Shown: positions 16,761 to 26,741 of the stretch, piece by piece
Layout of the letters: each line of letters opens with the position of its first letter
Position numbering within the stretch: position 1 is the stretch's first letter
Assembly: GCA_937625935.1 (NCBI GenBank)
Contig: OW569348.1
Span: 310,001 to 374,000 of the forward strand
DNA length: 64,000 nt
Origin: Tetramitus jugosus
Lineage: Eukaryota; Heterolobosea; Eutetramitea; Acrasida; Vahlkampfiidae
Reading direction: 5' to 3'
The notes under the pieces: generated by a model
Told to the model about the DNA's origin: nothing
The model's input: only the letters and a program-made list of their open reading frames with translations
Database searches by the model: none
Made by a program: the position numbers and the translations under genes

Positions 16761-19700
16761 TCAAAATAGCAAACGACACACTCGCTCTACCAACACAACA
16801 CCGACAATATCAGCAATCACCAACAGTGACACGAGGTGTTGAACACCGTATTGTGACAGATTCACTAAGCCCATGTAATTCTGCAACTCCATTGTTGCTT
16901 CCCATCCAAACAAGCATCCTCCAAGTGCGACCGCACAGCCACAGAAGCTGAACAAAAGAGGTTTGTTCACCCAAAAGTTCTCCATGAATGGTTCACCTCG
17001 ATAATTGTTGGCAAATGTAATAATGGTCTGGAAGGAACTCACAAGAAATACGATCGTGTTCATGAGACTGCCCTTCACATGTTCGTCACTTTCTTCCTCA
17101 ATATGGAATCTCGATTGAAGCTTGAGTGCATCGAGTGGAGCAACACTTCTTGAAATACAGACGCAGCAAATGAGAACTGCTAAATGAACCATAAACTGAG
17201 CCATCACAGAACCCAAGACTCTACCATTCCAGACACTCCTCTCAGGTCTTTGTGGTGACAACTTGGCGCTCGGCTTGGATCGAGAAATAAACAAGAAGAA
17301 CATGGCAACACAGATACCAGTACTCATCATTTGAGCATCAGTGTACTTGACACCCATCAGATACAGCACTGATAGAGAGTAGGCTGTCAAGAGACAGTTG
17401 ATAGCCAGAATCTTGTACATCTGATAGGTTGTGACCAGTGTGCATCGACCCTGTCTCAAAATTTCTCTCGTTGAACTAATGTTGCCCAGTCTTGATGTGA
17501 ATGGAGCAGCAATGGAGGCATCACCCAATCGAACAGTTCTCACATTGGACTCATCAACCTCATTGTTTGCTTGCTGCATTTGCTTTCTGGAATGCTCAAG
17601 CATCTCTTTAAATGTCTTTGGTTGCGTTTGTGGTGCAGCAGGCGCGACTGGTTGAGCTGGTTGTTCTCCAGTCTTGGCTGCATCGGATGGATCAGAGGAA
17701 ATGAGAGCAACACCAATATGACTCATCTTTAGAGCACCCACATCGTTAGTACCATCGCCACACATCAATGTAATATCTCCAGACTCCTTCATAGCTCTCA
17801 AAATGCTCTCTTTCTGATTTGGAGCCACTCGAGCATAGATGACAATCTTTTGACACAATTGACTCAGTGCTACTTTGAAATCGAGTTCGACAACAGGCAG
17901 CAAATCACCAGAGATACACAAGTCACCTTCAGGATAGAGTACATCTCCATTCTGAATAAATGGTTGAGTTTTGTGAGTAATGTGGTTGTGCCACTGCAAT
18001 TCACCAATCTCATTTTCAACTCGCTGCAACACCCATTGAACTGCGCTCATATCAGATATGCCACATTGCTTGGCTACATGGCAAGCAGTCAAAACGTTAT
18101 CACCCGTAATCATGACACATCTCATGGCAGCTCCGCGCAGTTCCAGAATAGTTTCCTTGGTAAGCTTCTTGAGCTCGCTTCCAAAGAGAGCAAAACCAAC
18201 AAAGTGCAAATCTGCTTCTACTTGATCTCTGTCCCACCCTTCAGCATCAGCAGTAGTTTTCTTGTACCCAAGCGCTAGAACTCTTAGACCAGAATTTGCA
18301 AGATCAAATACCATTTGGTCATACTTCTCAATGCTAGATAGGTTTGTAAATCGAGCCTTCAAGGTTTCTGGTGCACCCTTACATAAAATAAATGCCTCAT
18401 TGCCCTTGGTGACCAAAACTGACATTCTTCTCAGAGCAGACTCAAAGTCCCATCTCTTGACAAGCTTTAACTTGCTACCGAGCAAATTTTTAGAGTCTAA
18501 CCAGGATCTTGCTGCCCGTTCCATACCATCACCTACCCATTCTCCACCAACTTCGACCAATGTATTACAGTGCTCTAATACTTCATGTGCATGCTTGAAC
18601 TCTTTGGTATCCTCGTCTAGATGCTTCAATCCAGTCATCTTCATGTCAGAGTCTGTTAATGTTCCAGTCTTATCAAAACAGCATGTGTGAACATGACCTG
18701 CGACAGCTATAAGAGTTGGTTCAGTACAGAAGATGTGCTTCTGATGGAGAGCAACTAGCGAGCTGTTGATCGCAAGGGAGAGTTCCATAGGTAACTCAGG
18801 AGGAACAACAGACGTGATAATCATGATACAGTTCAAGACTACCTTGTAATTTGAAACGATTCCAGAATCCCACAGATGATAGAACACATAACTGGATGCA
18901 AGAAGAGCAAACTGAACCAAGAACAGAATAAAACCGTATGACTGCCAGTCGGTATGCGATGAAGTGGACGACTCCAAAATAGTTCGTACAAGCTTGCCCT
19001 GACTCGTTCCAAATCCAATTCTAATAACTTTGGCAATAGCTCCAGAAGCAGCAGGCTTACCGCTCTTCGTTACAGCAGATCTCGATTGCAAAACTTTTGT
19101 ACCGGATGAGATAATGTGTGTTTTGAGATCCTTCTCCGGTACATTAGCCTTCTTATCATACTTGGAATAGAATGAACTCTTCAACAATGGAGTACTCTCT
19201 CCTGTCAACAAGCTCTCATTCACAACGACTTCACCTGAAACGAGCACCATGTCGGCTGGCACCAATCCCTCTCCAATAATCACAACTTCTCCAGGTAGAA
19301 TATCGGAACGTGGAATCTTCTTGTTTCGATCCACACTGAAAATATGCTTCTCGTCCTCGGAGAGCGATGTCTCAGGGTTAGCCATCTGTCTAATCATTCT
19401 CAAATTCCTCAATCGAGACATTGTCAACGTCACTTCAAACGTAAAGAGAAGGAACAGTGTCATCAGAGAATACATGAAATAGTCGTCCATGGACCACAAC
19501 AGAACACATAATACTTGGAAAATGAAAAACGGAGCCAATGCTTGCTGAATAAATAAGTCCTTGAATGCTGGCACAGGAATCACATATTCATTTCTACCGT
19601 ACACTCTTCTCAGATCACTCACTTCCTTGTCTGTCATCCCCGTCTCCAAAAAGTATTTACCATTTGGTGTGGCGGATGGTGACTGATAGGGAAATTTGAT

Positions 19701-20242
19701 CTTTTCGACCTTATTTGTCGCATACTCAATCACATATTTCCTTTGCCTGAAATGGAATGATCCATAATTGTGACTCGCTGATTTCACAACAGGTTCCAAG
19801 AACAATTGTTGGGTAGAGTACTTGTTGGAATGTGCACTCACATGAGTCGCTTCCTTGATGTCACATTTTTGATAGTGCAAAAAAATGGTCATTTTCAAGC
19901 TCCAATAACCACTATGATTGTTCACAACAAAAAATGTGTGTCAATAATAATATTATTCATAGTTTGATGATCAAATAAAATGAGTGGAGCAAAGCAAGAG
20001 ATTGCAACACAATAAACATACCTGAGAAACAGAATCAGCTGACACAGTAAACTCAACACGAAACCAACAACATAAAAAACAGTTTCCTCCTGCGTGGAAA
20101 CAATTTGATGAACAAGATGATTGAATCCGAGTGGCAAAAGAACATGGAGGAAAATGAATGGGTATATGACTGGTTTGAAAAGAAAAGGTCGCTTCTTGAG
20201 TGGTGTAATCACCACGGAAGAGTTGACCGATTGTAGCTGCAT
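16761..20242 (-). CDS. ATP13A1: P5A-type ATPase (Spf1/ATP13A1), ER transmembrane-helix dislocase
   Basis: Two exons, 20022-20242 and 16761-19911, encode 1123 residues; the 110-bp intron starts GTATGT and ends ATAG. Exon 1 carries the two extra N-terminal membrane segments characteristic of P5A pumps. Exon 2 has the actuator loop TGES (310-313), the membrane motif PPELPMELSLA (444 onward) that separates P5A from P5B, FCTEP, the phosphorylation motif with Asp487 in DKTGTLT, and GDGTNDVGALK. P5A ATPases remove mis-inserted tail-anchored and signal-anchor helices from the ER membrane. The length is close to yeast and human proteins, and all catalytic residues are intact. A Gln/Pro/Ala-rich insert (GEQPAQPVAPAAPQTQ) follows the hinge motif, where the family is variable. 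Confidence 0.96.
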
Positions 20243-20674
20243 GTTGTTTGATGTTTGTTTCGTCGTGACGGAAAAAAAAATGATTATGTGATAATTATCC
20301 GGTGTGAGAAAAATGGGCTTTGTGTTTTTGATCCGATATATTTGGAGTATGGTTCAGTCGATTGAGGAGTGAAACGAACCTGGTACTATTGCAGGGACAA
20401 AATCATTTCGCTTCTTGATCATGTTTGGTTATGTATGTGAAGTTTCGTTTGGTGGTGTGGATCCTGATGATCTGTTGTAAATTTGTTGTAAAGCTTCAAG
20501 TCACGTCAATCACGACTCCTATTTCGCCTACGATAATCATCGTCAACATTTGACGCCTCACCCACAAACACAAAAAAAACCACAAAAAAACTCTTTGTCC
20601 TCTGGAGAATCAAAAAATTTTTTGTTTGATTAGTCATCAACAGCCACACACACAAAAAACCAAACAACAACAAC
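20243..20674. other. Divergent intergenic region between ATP13A1 and CapZ beta
   Basis: This 432-bp stretch separates two divergent genes and should hold both promoters. It contains no open frame of note. A long A-rich and CA-rich leader (CACACACAAAAAACCAAAC type) precedes the CapZ beta ATG. I see no clear TATA box or other motif that I would defend. Confidence 0.5.
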
Positions 20675-21735
20675 ATGAGTCAAAACATTGATAAACAATT
20701 GCACTGCGCATTGGACTTGTTCAGAAGATTGCCTCCTGCACAATTGGAGACCAATTTGAGCTTTGTCACAGAGTTGGTTCCTGATTTGGCCGATGATTTG
20801 TTGCAAACTGTGGATTGTCCTTTGAAGGTTGCCATGGATCCTGAGACTCAAACTCGTACGTCTTTTTCTTGTGTAACAACAAACTATGTGTTTTTTTTGT
20901 GTAACACATGTGTTTGTGACTAACCACTTTCTGTTCTCTCCATCATCTATGCAATGTACACTACAACAATAACTTGATAATCATTCATTCATTCACATAC
21001 AACAACAACAAAAAAATGGATCCAACGATTGCATTTTTTTTTACAATCATGATCAACAAACGACTTCAATTATCATGGTCATCATTATCACCAACACAAC
21101 CGAACTCAGATTACTTGTTGTGCGATTACAACAGAGATGGTGATTCCTATCGTTCTCCTTGGACCAACAAGTACCACCCATCATTGCCAGACGGCATTAC
21201 TCCACCAAGTCACTTGAGACAGATTGAAGTTCAGGCCAACAACGTCTTTGCTCAATACTGTGAACAGTACTATGACAATGGTATCTCCAGTGCCTATGTA
21301 TGGGAAGTTGACAATGGATTCGCCATGGCAGTCCTGTTCAAGAAGAGTGCCAAATCTGGTGATTGGTACTCTATTCACGTGGTTGAAGTCGTGGAGAACA
21401 ATGCTCAATCCGCACAGTACACTCTGACCACTACCATCATCTTGACCATGGCTCAGACTGACGCAGCCAGTTTGAACTTGGACTTGTCAGGCAGTATTCA
21501 GAGACAAGAGGTGAGCGTTGCTCAGACCGACAAGTTCAACACTCACTTGGTCAACATTGGTAACGCCATTCAAAAGATGGAGAACCATTTGAGAGATCAG
21601 TTGCAAGCCGTGTACTTTGATAAGGCGAGAGAAGTGACTGGTACTTTGAGATCACCACAGGGATTGAAGCAACGTACTCAACAAAGTGCGCTCACAAACG
21701 AGTTGGCTAATGCATTGGCCAACAGACGTCGTTAA
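20675..21735 (+). CDS. CAPZB: F-actin-capping protein subunit beta
   Basis: Two exons (20675-20855 and 21110-21735) encode 268 residues; the 254-bp intron starts GTACGT and ends TCAG. Exon 1 gives the helical N terminus ([24 protein letters not shown]); splicing joins it to [17 protein letters not shown], the most conserved stretch of the family. Also visible are [21 protein letters not shown] and the C-terminal region ending in a basic tail. With the alpha subunit the protein caps barbed ends of actin filaments and so controls branched-network growth with Arp2/3 (see Arp3 at 33918). The frame is open upstream of exon 2 inside the intron, which explains a longer but artefactual reading. Confidence 0.96.
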
Positions 21736-22013
21736 GCAAATCTCTGTCACCACCAAACTACGAACTGTGTGTGCGTGTGCACACATCATTTGTTGTATTT
21801 TTCTTCTTGGGGGGAGGAGAAGGAGCGTGAAGCTCTGAAGGCAATCTCTCTCTCAAGCTACCCCCAATAATATTAATTATATATAGATAAATTCATTTGT
21901 ATATTTTGTACAAAACTGTGTGTTTGTGTTGCTGCTCTTCTTCATGTTTATTATTTTGTCATTGTAAAAAACCAAGCTTGCAAAAAAAACGCGATCGCAA
22001 GCAAGGCTCAGAT

Positions 22014-22875
22014 TCAGAGGGGACATGGCCGGTTGACACACGTGGGCTCTGACTCTACGAGTGAAATAGGTTTGAACATGCCCATTCGATACTCTTCTTC
22101 ATCATCTTCCATGTCTTGGCAGTTGATATCATTGTCATTTACACAATTTTCGTTGACGATGATGCTGTTATCATGAAAGAGGATCGTTTGTTGATTTTGC
22201 TCTAGTAGTTGAGATTGTTGTATTATAGCTTGATTCGTGCCTATTTGTGGTATCAAGCTATTGCTGCTACTGTTGTTGTTGTTGCTTTGTGCTGAAATAT
22301 GATACATGTTAAGGTTTCTATAAAAAAAGAATGTGATAGTGTGTTAATTCGAGCTCGAATAATACAACTAGATGAAAGAGGATAGAGTGTACATACATCG
22401 TGTTCATTGATTGTATATTCTGGTCAAACATGGAGAATAGCTCTGCATTCATTTGAATGGCCTCTAGTGTGTTGACATTCAAGTTGAATTGAATCATTTG
22501 CAAGATGCATACATTGACACTCTGCAATTGATCGTGAGCTGATTGAAGTTGACTGAGCATCATTGTCGTCGAATGGTTGAAGCTGACGTCGGGCAGGAGT
22601 GACGAAGATCCCGCACTCGCGCAATGATTACGACCGGTCGGAAAGGAAAAATGAACATTGCTATTGTTGGTTGGAGAAAAATGAACAGTCGAGTTGTTAG
22701 ACAATGAGGGAGTGTAGAACTGTTGTTGTTGTTGAGCACATTCGTTATGATTCATGTTGTTGTTGTGTACTGCTGGATATGCCAATAGCTGTTGTTGTTG
22801 AGGTGGAGTCGAATTCGTGGCCATGTTCATTTGCCACGTGGTATATTGTTGCTGTTGTTGTAGAGTTGCCATCAT
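22014..22875 (-). CDS. Gln/Asn-rich protein of unknown function
   Basis: Two exons, 22397-22875 and 22014-22317, joined by a 79-bp intron (GTATGT...ATAG) that keeps the frame, give 260 residues. Exon 1 has four runs of four or five Gln, Asn-rich linkers and one predicted helical part (residues about 105-155, with regular Leu/Met/Ile: LSQLQSAHDQLQSVNVCILQMIQFNLNVN). Exon 2 is Asn/Ser/Gln-rich with an acidic segment (MEDDEEE) near the end. There is no signal peptide, membrane segment or recognised domain. Such composition is common in nuclear regulators of this group, but the role is unknown. The Gln runs are coded mostly by CAA. Confidence 0.7.
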
Positions 22876-23820
22876 GTTGTCCTCTGAAGCTGCTGCTGTG
22901 TGCTTAAGTTTTTTAATGTTGTTGTGTGGGTGGAGGGCTTTATGGGCTTTATCCTTTTGATGCTTTTATTTGAGGGGAGTTCTCCTTGGTTCGGTGTTGA
23001 GGGTTCGAGATCGAATCCCAATTTGTTGCTCCACAGTCGTCAGAACAATAGATTGATCTAAACGAGGTAAGTAATGATATTTTGTTTGGCTCGCAGGAGG
23101 AATTGTGGAGTTCTTGTCTTTCCATGTCCAGACCAGATGGCACGTCTCCGGAGATGGACTGATGATTTTTAGCAAAAGTAGTGCGCGCGATTTCTCTTTT
23201 TGGTGTTGTTGGTATAAGATTGTGTGAACGTCCAAGGCGTCGTGTTCTTTTTTTCCCTCCCGGGCAATAATAGCACAGCAGCAACGTCCAACTCGCACAC
23301 CGGTCACTACGAATTTAGTCAAAGCCGAAGGTAAGTGGTTGACAATAACATTCGAGCTTTGGTTGATACTTGGATTCATTCTTCCGTGAGACGACACAGC
23401 CGCTTGTTTTTATCGTAGGGACCAAACTTAATAATGTGTATGGATAAATTGGTTTACTTGTAAGGGGTCGAACTCATGGGTATAAGTTCTTAGATCAGAT
23501 CGTTACCAGGTAGCAACAGGTAAATTTACGAATTAAACCAGTTGCTCGAATTAAAGATCAACTCAATGTATATCGAGGTTTCTCAATTGCAATGTACTGA
23601 GAGCTCTAAATTTTGAGCAAGCGTTAATTCGTAGCCCAGGAGGACACATCCATTACTGCCATGCACATGAGTCATAACACACAACAGACCCAAATGTCCA
23701 CGCATTTCAGAAAACAAAAATATTATTCGGACTCCAAGGAGGATAATCTTTGTAGACAAAGCAATAGTGTGACCATGGAAACCTGAATCAATCGGTCAAA
23801 ATGGTTCCTCTACCTTGGCT
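22876..23820. other. 945-bp region without a supported gene
   Basis: A minus-strand frame of 137 codons from an ATG at 23379 to 22966 is the only sizeable one; it has no recognisable motif, mixed composition and no low-complexity tracts like the neighbouring genes, so I do not call it. The rest (23400-23820) has frequent stops in all frames. Confidence 0.4.
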
Positions 23821-24609
23821 CTAAACCGACAACAGATAGACCACAATTCGATCACCATTACAAAACACTGGCTCCATACCGCCATAGCTCATCTCATCTC
23901 TGACAAAAGCTCTCAGATCATCATCGTTACCAGTCAACACGACTCTCGTTCCTAAACTCTGCTCCAATATCAAATTTTGCACATCCAGTGATATTCGTCT
24001 CACACTGTACACTCTTCCGTCCATGATTTGATCACCCATCACAAGCACCGCTCTCTGCTGTGGCTGTTGCTGTTGTTCATCGTCACGCATACAATCATCA
24101 TTGTCATTATGATCATCACACGTCGTAGATCTTGTCAACAACAAACCATCACCATTACCACCAAATTTTTCATGCATCAATTGATGAATGTAGTGAACAA
24201 TGGATTCAAGAGTCACATCCTGCATCATTGTACTCACATTGACACGTATCATATCGCCAGAATCATACATGTCTGGTGAAAAAATAATTGACTTGTTGCT
24301 CGATGCAGTCAATGGACTTGTCGTGGTTGGATATATCAACGTTCCATTTTGTTGTTCTTGTGGACAGTACCGAAGCACTCTAAACTCAAAAAAGAGAAAC
24401 TGTGGCGCACTTTGTCCAGTATTATTGAGGATGTTCGTTGACGTCAAAGCAAAGTATTGGTTGATGTCATTGTCTTCAATGGGATCACCACCATGACCAT
24501 GGTGACTGAGCTTTGGTATTTTTAGAGAATTGTCATGTTGTTGTTGCTGTTGTGAAGGAGCAACATTGTTCGGTGTTGTTGTGTATGCGCTTGTTCGTTT
24601 GCGTTTCAT
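23821..24609 (-). CDS. Protein of unknown function with basic N terminus and polyGln
   Basis: This 262-residue intact frame starts at an ATG with KRKR directly behind it, a likely nuclear localisation signal, then a Gln run (QQQQQ) and a His/Gly-rich stretch. The centre (about 70-145) is well ordered, with alternating hydrophobic residues (FLFFEFRVLRYCP, VTLESIVHYIHQLMHEKF). Another Asp/Gln-rich insert precedes a final ordered part ending CNGDRIVVYLLSV. The architecture suggests a small two-part globular domain, perhaps ubiquitin-like, interrupted by a low-complexity loop; that is a guess. It is divergent from the F-box gene at 24874, 264 bp apart. Confidence 0.7.
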   Translation of the reverse strand: MKRKRTSAYTTTPNNVAPSQQQQQHDNSLKIPKLSHHGHGGDPIEDNDINQYFALTSTNILNNTGQSAPQFLFFEFRVLRYCPQEQQNGTLIYPTTTSPLTASSNKSIIFSPDMYDSGDMIRVNVSTMMQDVTLESIVHYIHQLMHEKFGGNGDGLLLTRSTTCDDHNDNDDCMRDDEQQQQPQQRAVLVMGDQIMDGRVYSVRRISLDVQNLILEQSLGTRVVLTGNDDDLRAFVRDEMSYGGMEPVFCNGDRIVVYLLSV

Positions 24610-24873
24610 ACTCTATATCGATTATTGATAATATCGGTCCTTGTGTGGTCTTTTTCTGGGGCACAAGAGAATTTTGCGCTTTCTTCAGCTGAACTTTTGC
24701 TATTTGGGGACATTAGACAAGAACCCGCCAAAAGATCTTGCCCAAGTGACGCTCAAAGGCTCCGCACACCACTGATACACACGATTTTAAAAGCACACAG
24801 GAACAATCACAACACCACCACCACCATCAAAACAAACACAAACACAACAACATAACAACATAATATCTAACTC

Positions 24874-26667
24874 ATGTTCATGAGAACAACAACAACAAGC
24901 GATAATACCAATGATAACAACACTCGTAATGATATCAACACAAAACAACAACAACAACAACAATCACCACTCATCATTATTAGTGATCTGTGGTACCACA
25001 TTGCTCTATTTTGTGATGAATATGATCTATTCAGGCGCATCTCCATGGTCAACAAGTGCCTATATGACATGTTTGGAGCGGATTGTGCCTCTGTGAGACG
25101 TACGTATCTCATGATTCATGAAACAAGAAGGAGAAAACAGTGGATGTTGTCATCTTCGTCATCTTCAGTAGAGGATGATGTTGATAGTATGCAACTGTTG
25201 CATCACAAGAACAAGAATAAGCTATCCTATATTCATCACTGCTTGAACATTGATTTCATGCGGGATAACATGCTGAGTCATGTGATACGGGATATGGTAC
25301 TGGTGAATCTGGTGGATCAGGGCATGGTGGAACCAGTGGATCGTTTTCTGTCCAATATTCATCTCAATAGTTTTACTGGTGGTGGAACAATTGAGGAGCA
25401 CAATGGATTGATGAAGAGTGGTAATTTGGCTCATAATCCATGCTGGTACGCAAAGCTGTTGGACAAAAACTTTATTTTTGAGAGGTTGCCGTCGACAATG
25501 GTTGTTTTTAGAGTACCGGGCACCAATCAGGCCATTGTCATGTTCTTGTCCATGGGATACCCAGGTGATGCCTATATTCAAGCCTCTATTAGCTTCTTTT
25601 TGAGTGTTTTTGTGCATAATACAGGTGGAAAGACAATCTTTACGTTCGATTATGACAAGTTGTGTGCCAGTCTGGCCAATGGCAACAATCTATTGCAATT
25701 CTTGGATGCAGAGTACGGTGAGAACAGTGATCGAGAGTTTTCATTGGACACGCGCATCATCATCATATCATCTATCAACGTATCGTTCAATGATCAATTA
25801 TTTATTAGTCAGGTGCAGTCCATGCTGAGAATTCGTGACCAGAGAAACTTCTTCTCATTCCTGTATTGGCACTGTGCACTGGTTCAAAGGAGATTTGACA
25901 AGGATTCGAGTATTAGAGTCTGGAAGTCATTCCAATACTCGTCAGACTTGTTCTCGAATAATCAAGAGCCATTCCGGATGATGTTCATGCACGGATGTGA
26001 CATTGTTGACTTGTGCGCACTTAAAATGTTTCTCATGACTCAGTCGAACAAAGCAATCATACCTCTGTTATTGAACGATCTGGCCGATAGCCCAGAAGTG
26101 AGTAAGCAAGTGTTACCATGGTTGTTTGATCACTTTTTGACGTACGATGGATGGACGCAAGATGACATTGAAACCGCATTGAGATCGGATCGTTTTACAA
26201 TGAGAACACTCATGAAGGCTATTCGATCTGGTAACTTGGATTTCATTTTGTTTCTGCAGGACAGGTGCGATATTGAAGCTGTGTTGATTGAAGTCATCCG
26301 TATCTATTCTCAGGTGCTTACACGTCTCATTCTAAGTACAAATAACATGTTAGTAAAGTACGAAACGATGCATCTCACCGAACTTTGCAAGAAGGAATCG
26401 TTGAAGAATTGCAATTGGGGTGCGAGCAGATCCACTCTGAGGTACGTGCTCGAGAAAACTATCGATATTGGTTATCCACTGTGGATTGACGGTATTGTCA
26501 AGTATGGCAACGCACCAGAGTTGCATGGACAGACTGTAACAGACGACGATTGCTTGGCAATGTTGCTACGGATACTAAACAAAGCTATGGAAGTTGGTAA
26601 TGACCGTCTGGGCTTTTATTTCCAAAAGTATTTGCACTCATCGCCCAATAAATGCTCAAACGATTAG
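24874..26667 (+). CDS. F-box-like domain protein, large amoebal family
   Basis: This intronless gene encodes 597 residues. After a Thr/Asn/Gln-rich start comes an F-box-like motif at about residues 30-70: SPLIIISDLWYHIALFCDEYDLFRRISMVNKCLYDMF, quoted here only by its landmarks (LWYHIALF, DLFRRISMVNK). F-box proteins link substrates to SCF ubiquitin ligases through Skp1. The remaining 500 residues are mostly helical, with many Leu/Phe-rich segments but without obvious LRR, WD40 or ankyrin repeats that I can identify. Lineage-specific F-box families are expanded in free-living amoebae. The 3' end is joined to a 24-bp duplicated segment shared with the convergent oligopeptidase gene. Confidence 0.75.
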   Translation: MFMRTTTTSDNTNDNNTRNDINTKQQQQQQSPLIIISDLWYHIALFCDEYDLFRRISMVNKCLYDMFGADCASVRRTYLMIHETRRRKQWMLSSSSSSVEDDVDSMQLLHHKNKNKLSYIHHCLNIDFMRDNMLSHVIRDMVLVNLVDQGMVEPVDRFLSNIHLNSFTGGGTIEEHNGLMKSGNLAHNPCWYAKLLDKNFIFERLPSTMVVFRVPGTNQAIVMFLSMGYPGDAYIQASISFFLSVFVHNTGGKTIFTFDYDKLCASLANGNNLLQFLDAEYGENSDREFSLDTRIIIISSINVSFNDQLFISQVQSMLRIRDQRNFFSFLYWHCALVQRRFDKDSSIRVWKSFQYSSDLFSNNQEPFRMMFMHGCDIVDLCALKMFLMTQSNKAIIPLLLNDLADSPEVSKQVLPWLFDHFLTYDGWTQDDIETALRSDRFTMRTLMKAIRSGNLDFILFLQDRCDIEAVLIEVIRIYSQVLTRLILSTNNMLVKYETMHLTELCKKESLKNCNWGASRSTLRYVLEKTIDIGYPLWIDGIVKYGNAPELHGQTVTDDDCLAMLLRILNKAMEVGNDRLGFYFQKYLHSSPNKCSND

Positions 26668-26741
26668 CTACTTGTCTCTTTCAGTTTCTTCATGGTTGTA
26701 GTAACTTTTATTTCATCAAATGCTCAAAAGATTAGCTACTT
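26650..26741. repeat. 24-bp direct repeat spanning two convergent stop codons
   Basis: The 24 bases at 26650-26673 (AAATGCTCAAACGATTAGCTACTT in two parts: AAATGCTCAAAC and GATTAGCTACTT) recur at 26718-26741 with one mismatch. The first copy contains the TAG of the F-box gene (26665-26667); the second contains, on the other strand, the TAG of oligopeptidase B (26736-26738). Confidence 0.85.

Noticed and set aside
22966-23379. 137-codon minus-strand ORF
   Set aside because: No domain, no support from composition or neighbours; the frame's first codon in the longer reading is GTG. Left uncalled but described as part of the gap.
24874-26667. Ankyrin-repeat or LRR protein
   Set aside because: I looked for periodic G-TPLH or LxxLxLxxN patterns in the 500 residues after the F-box and found none that repeat.
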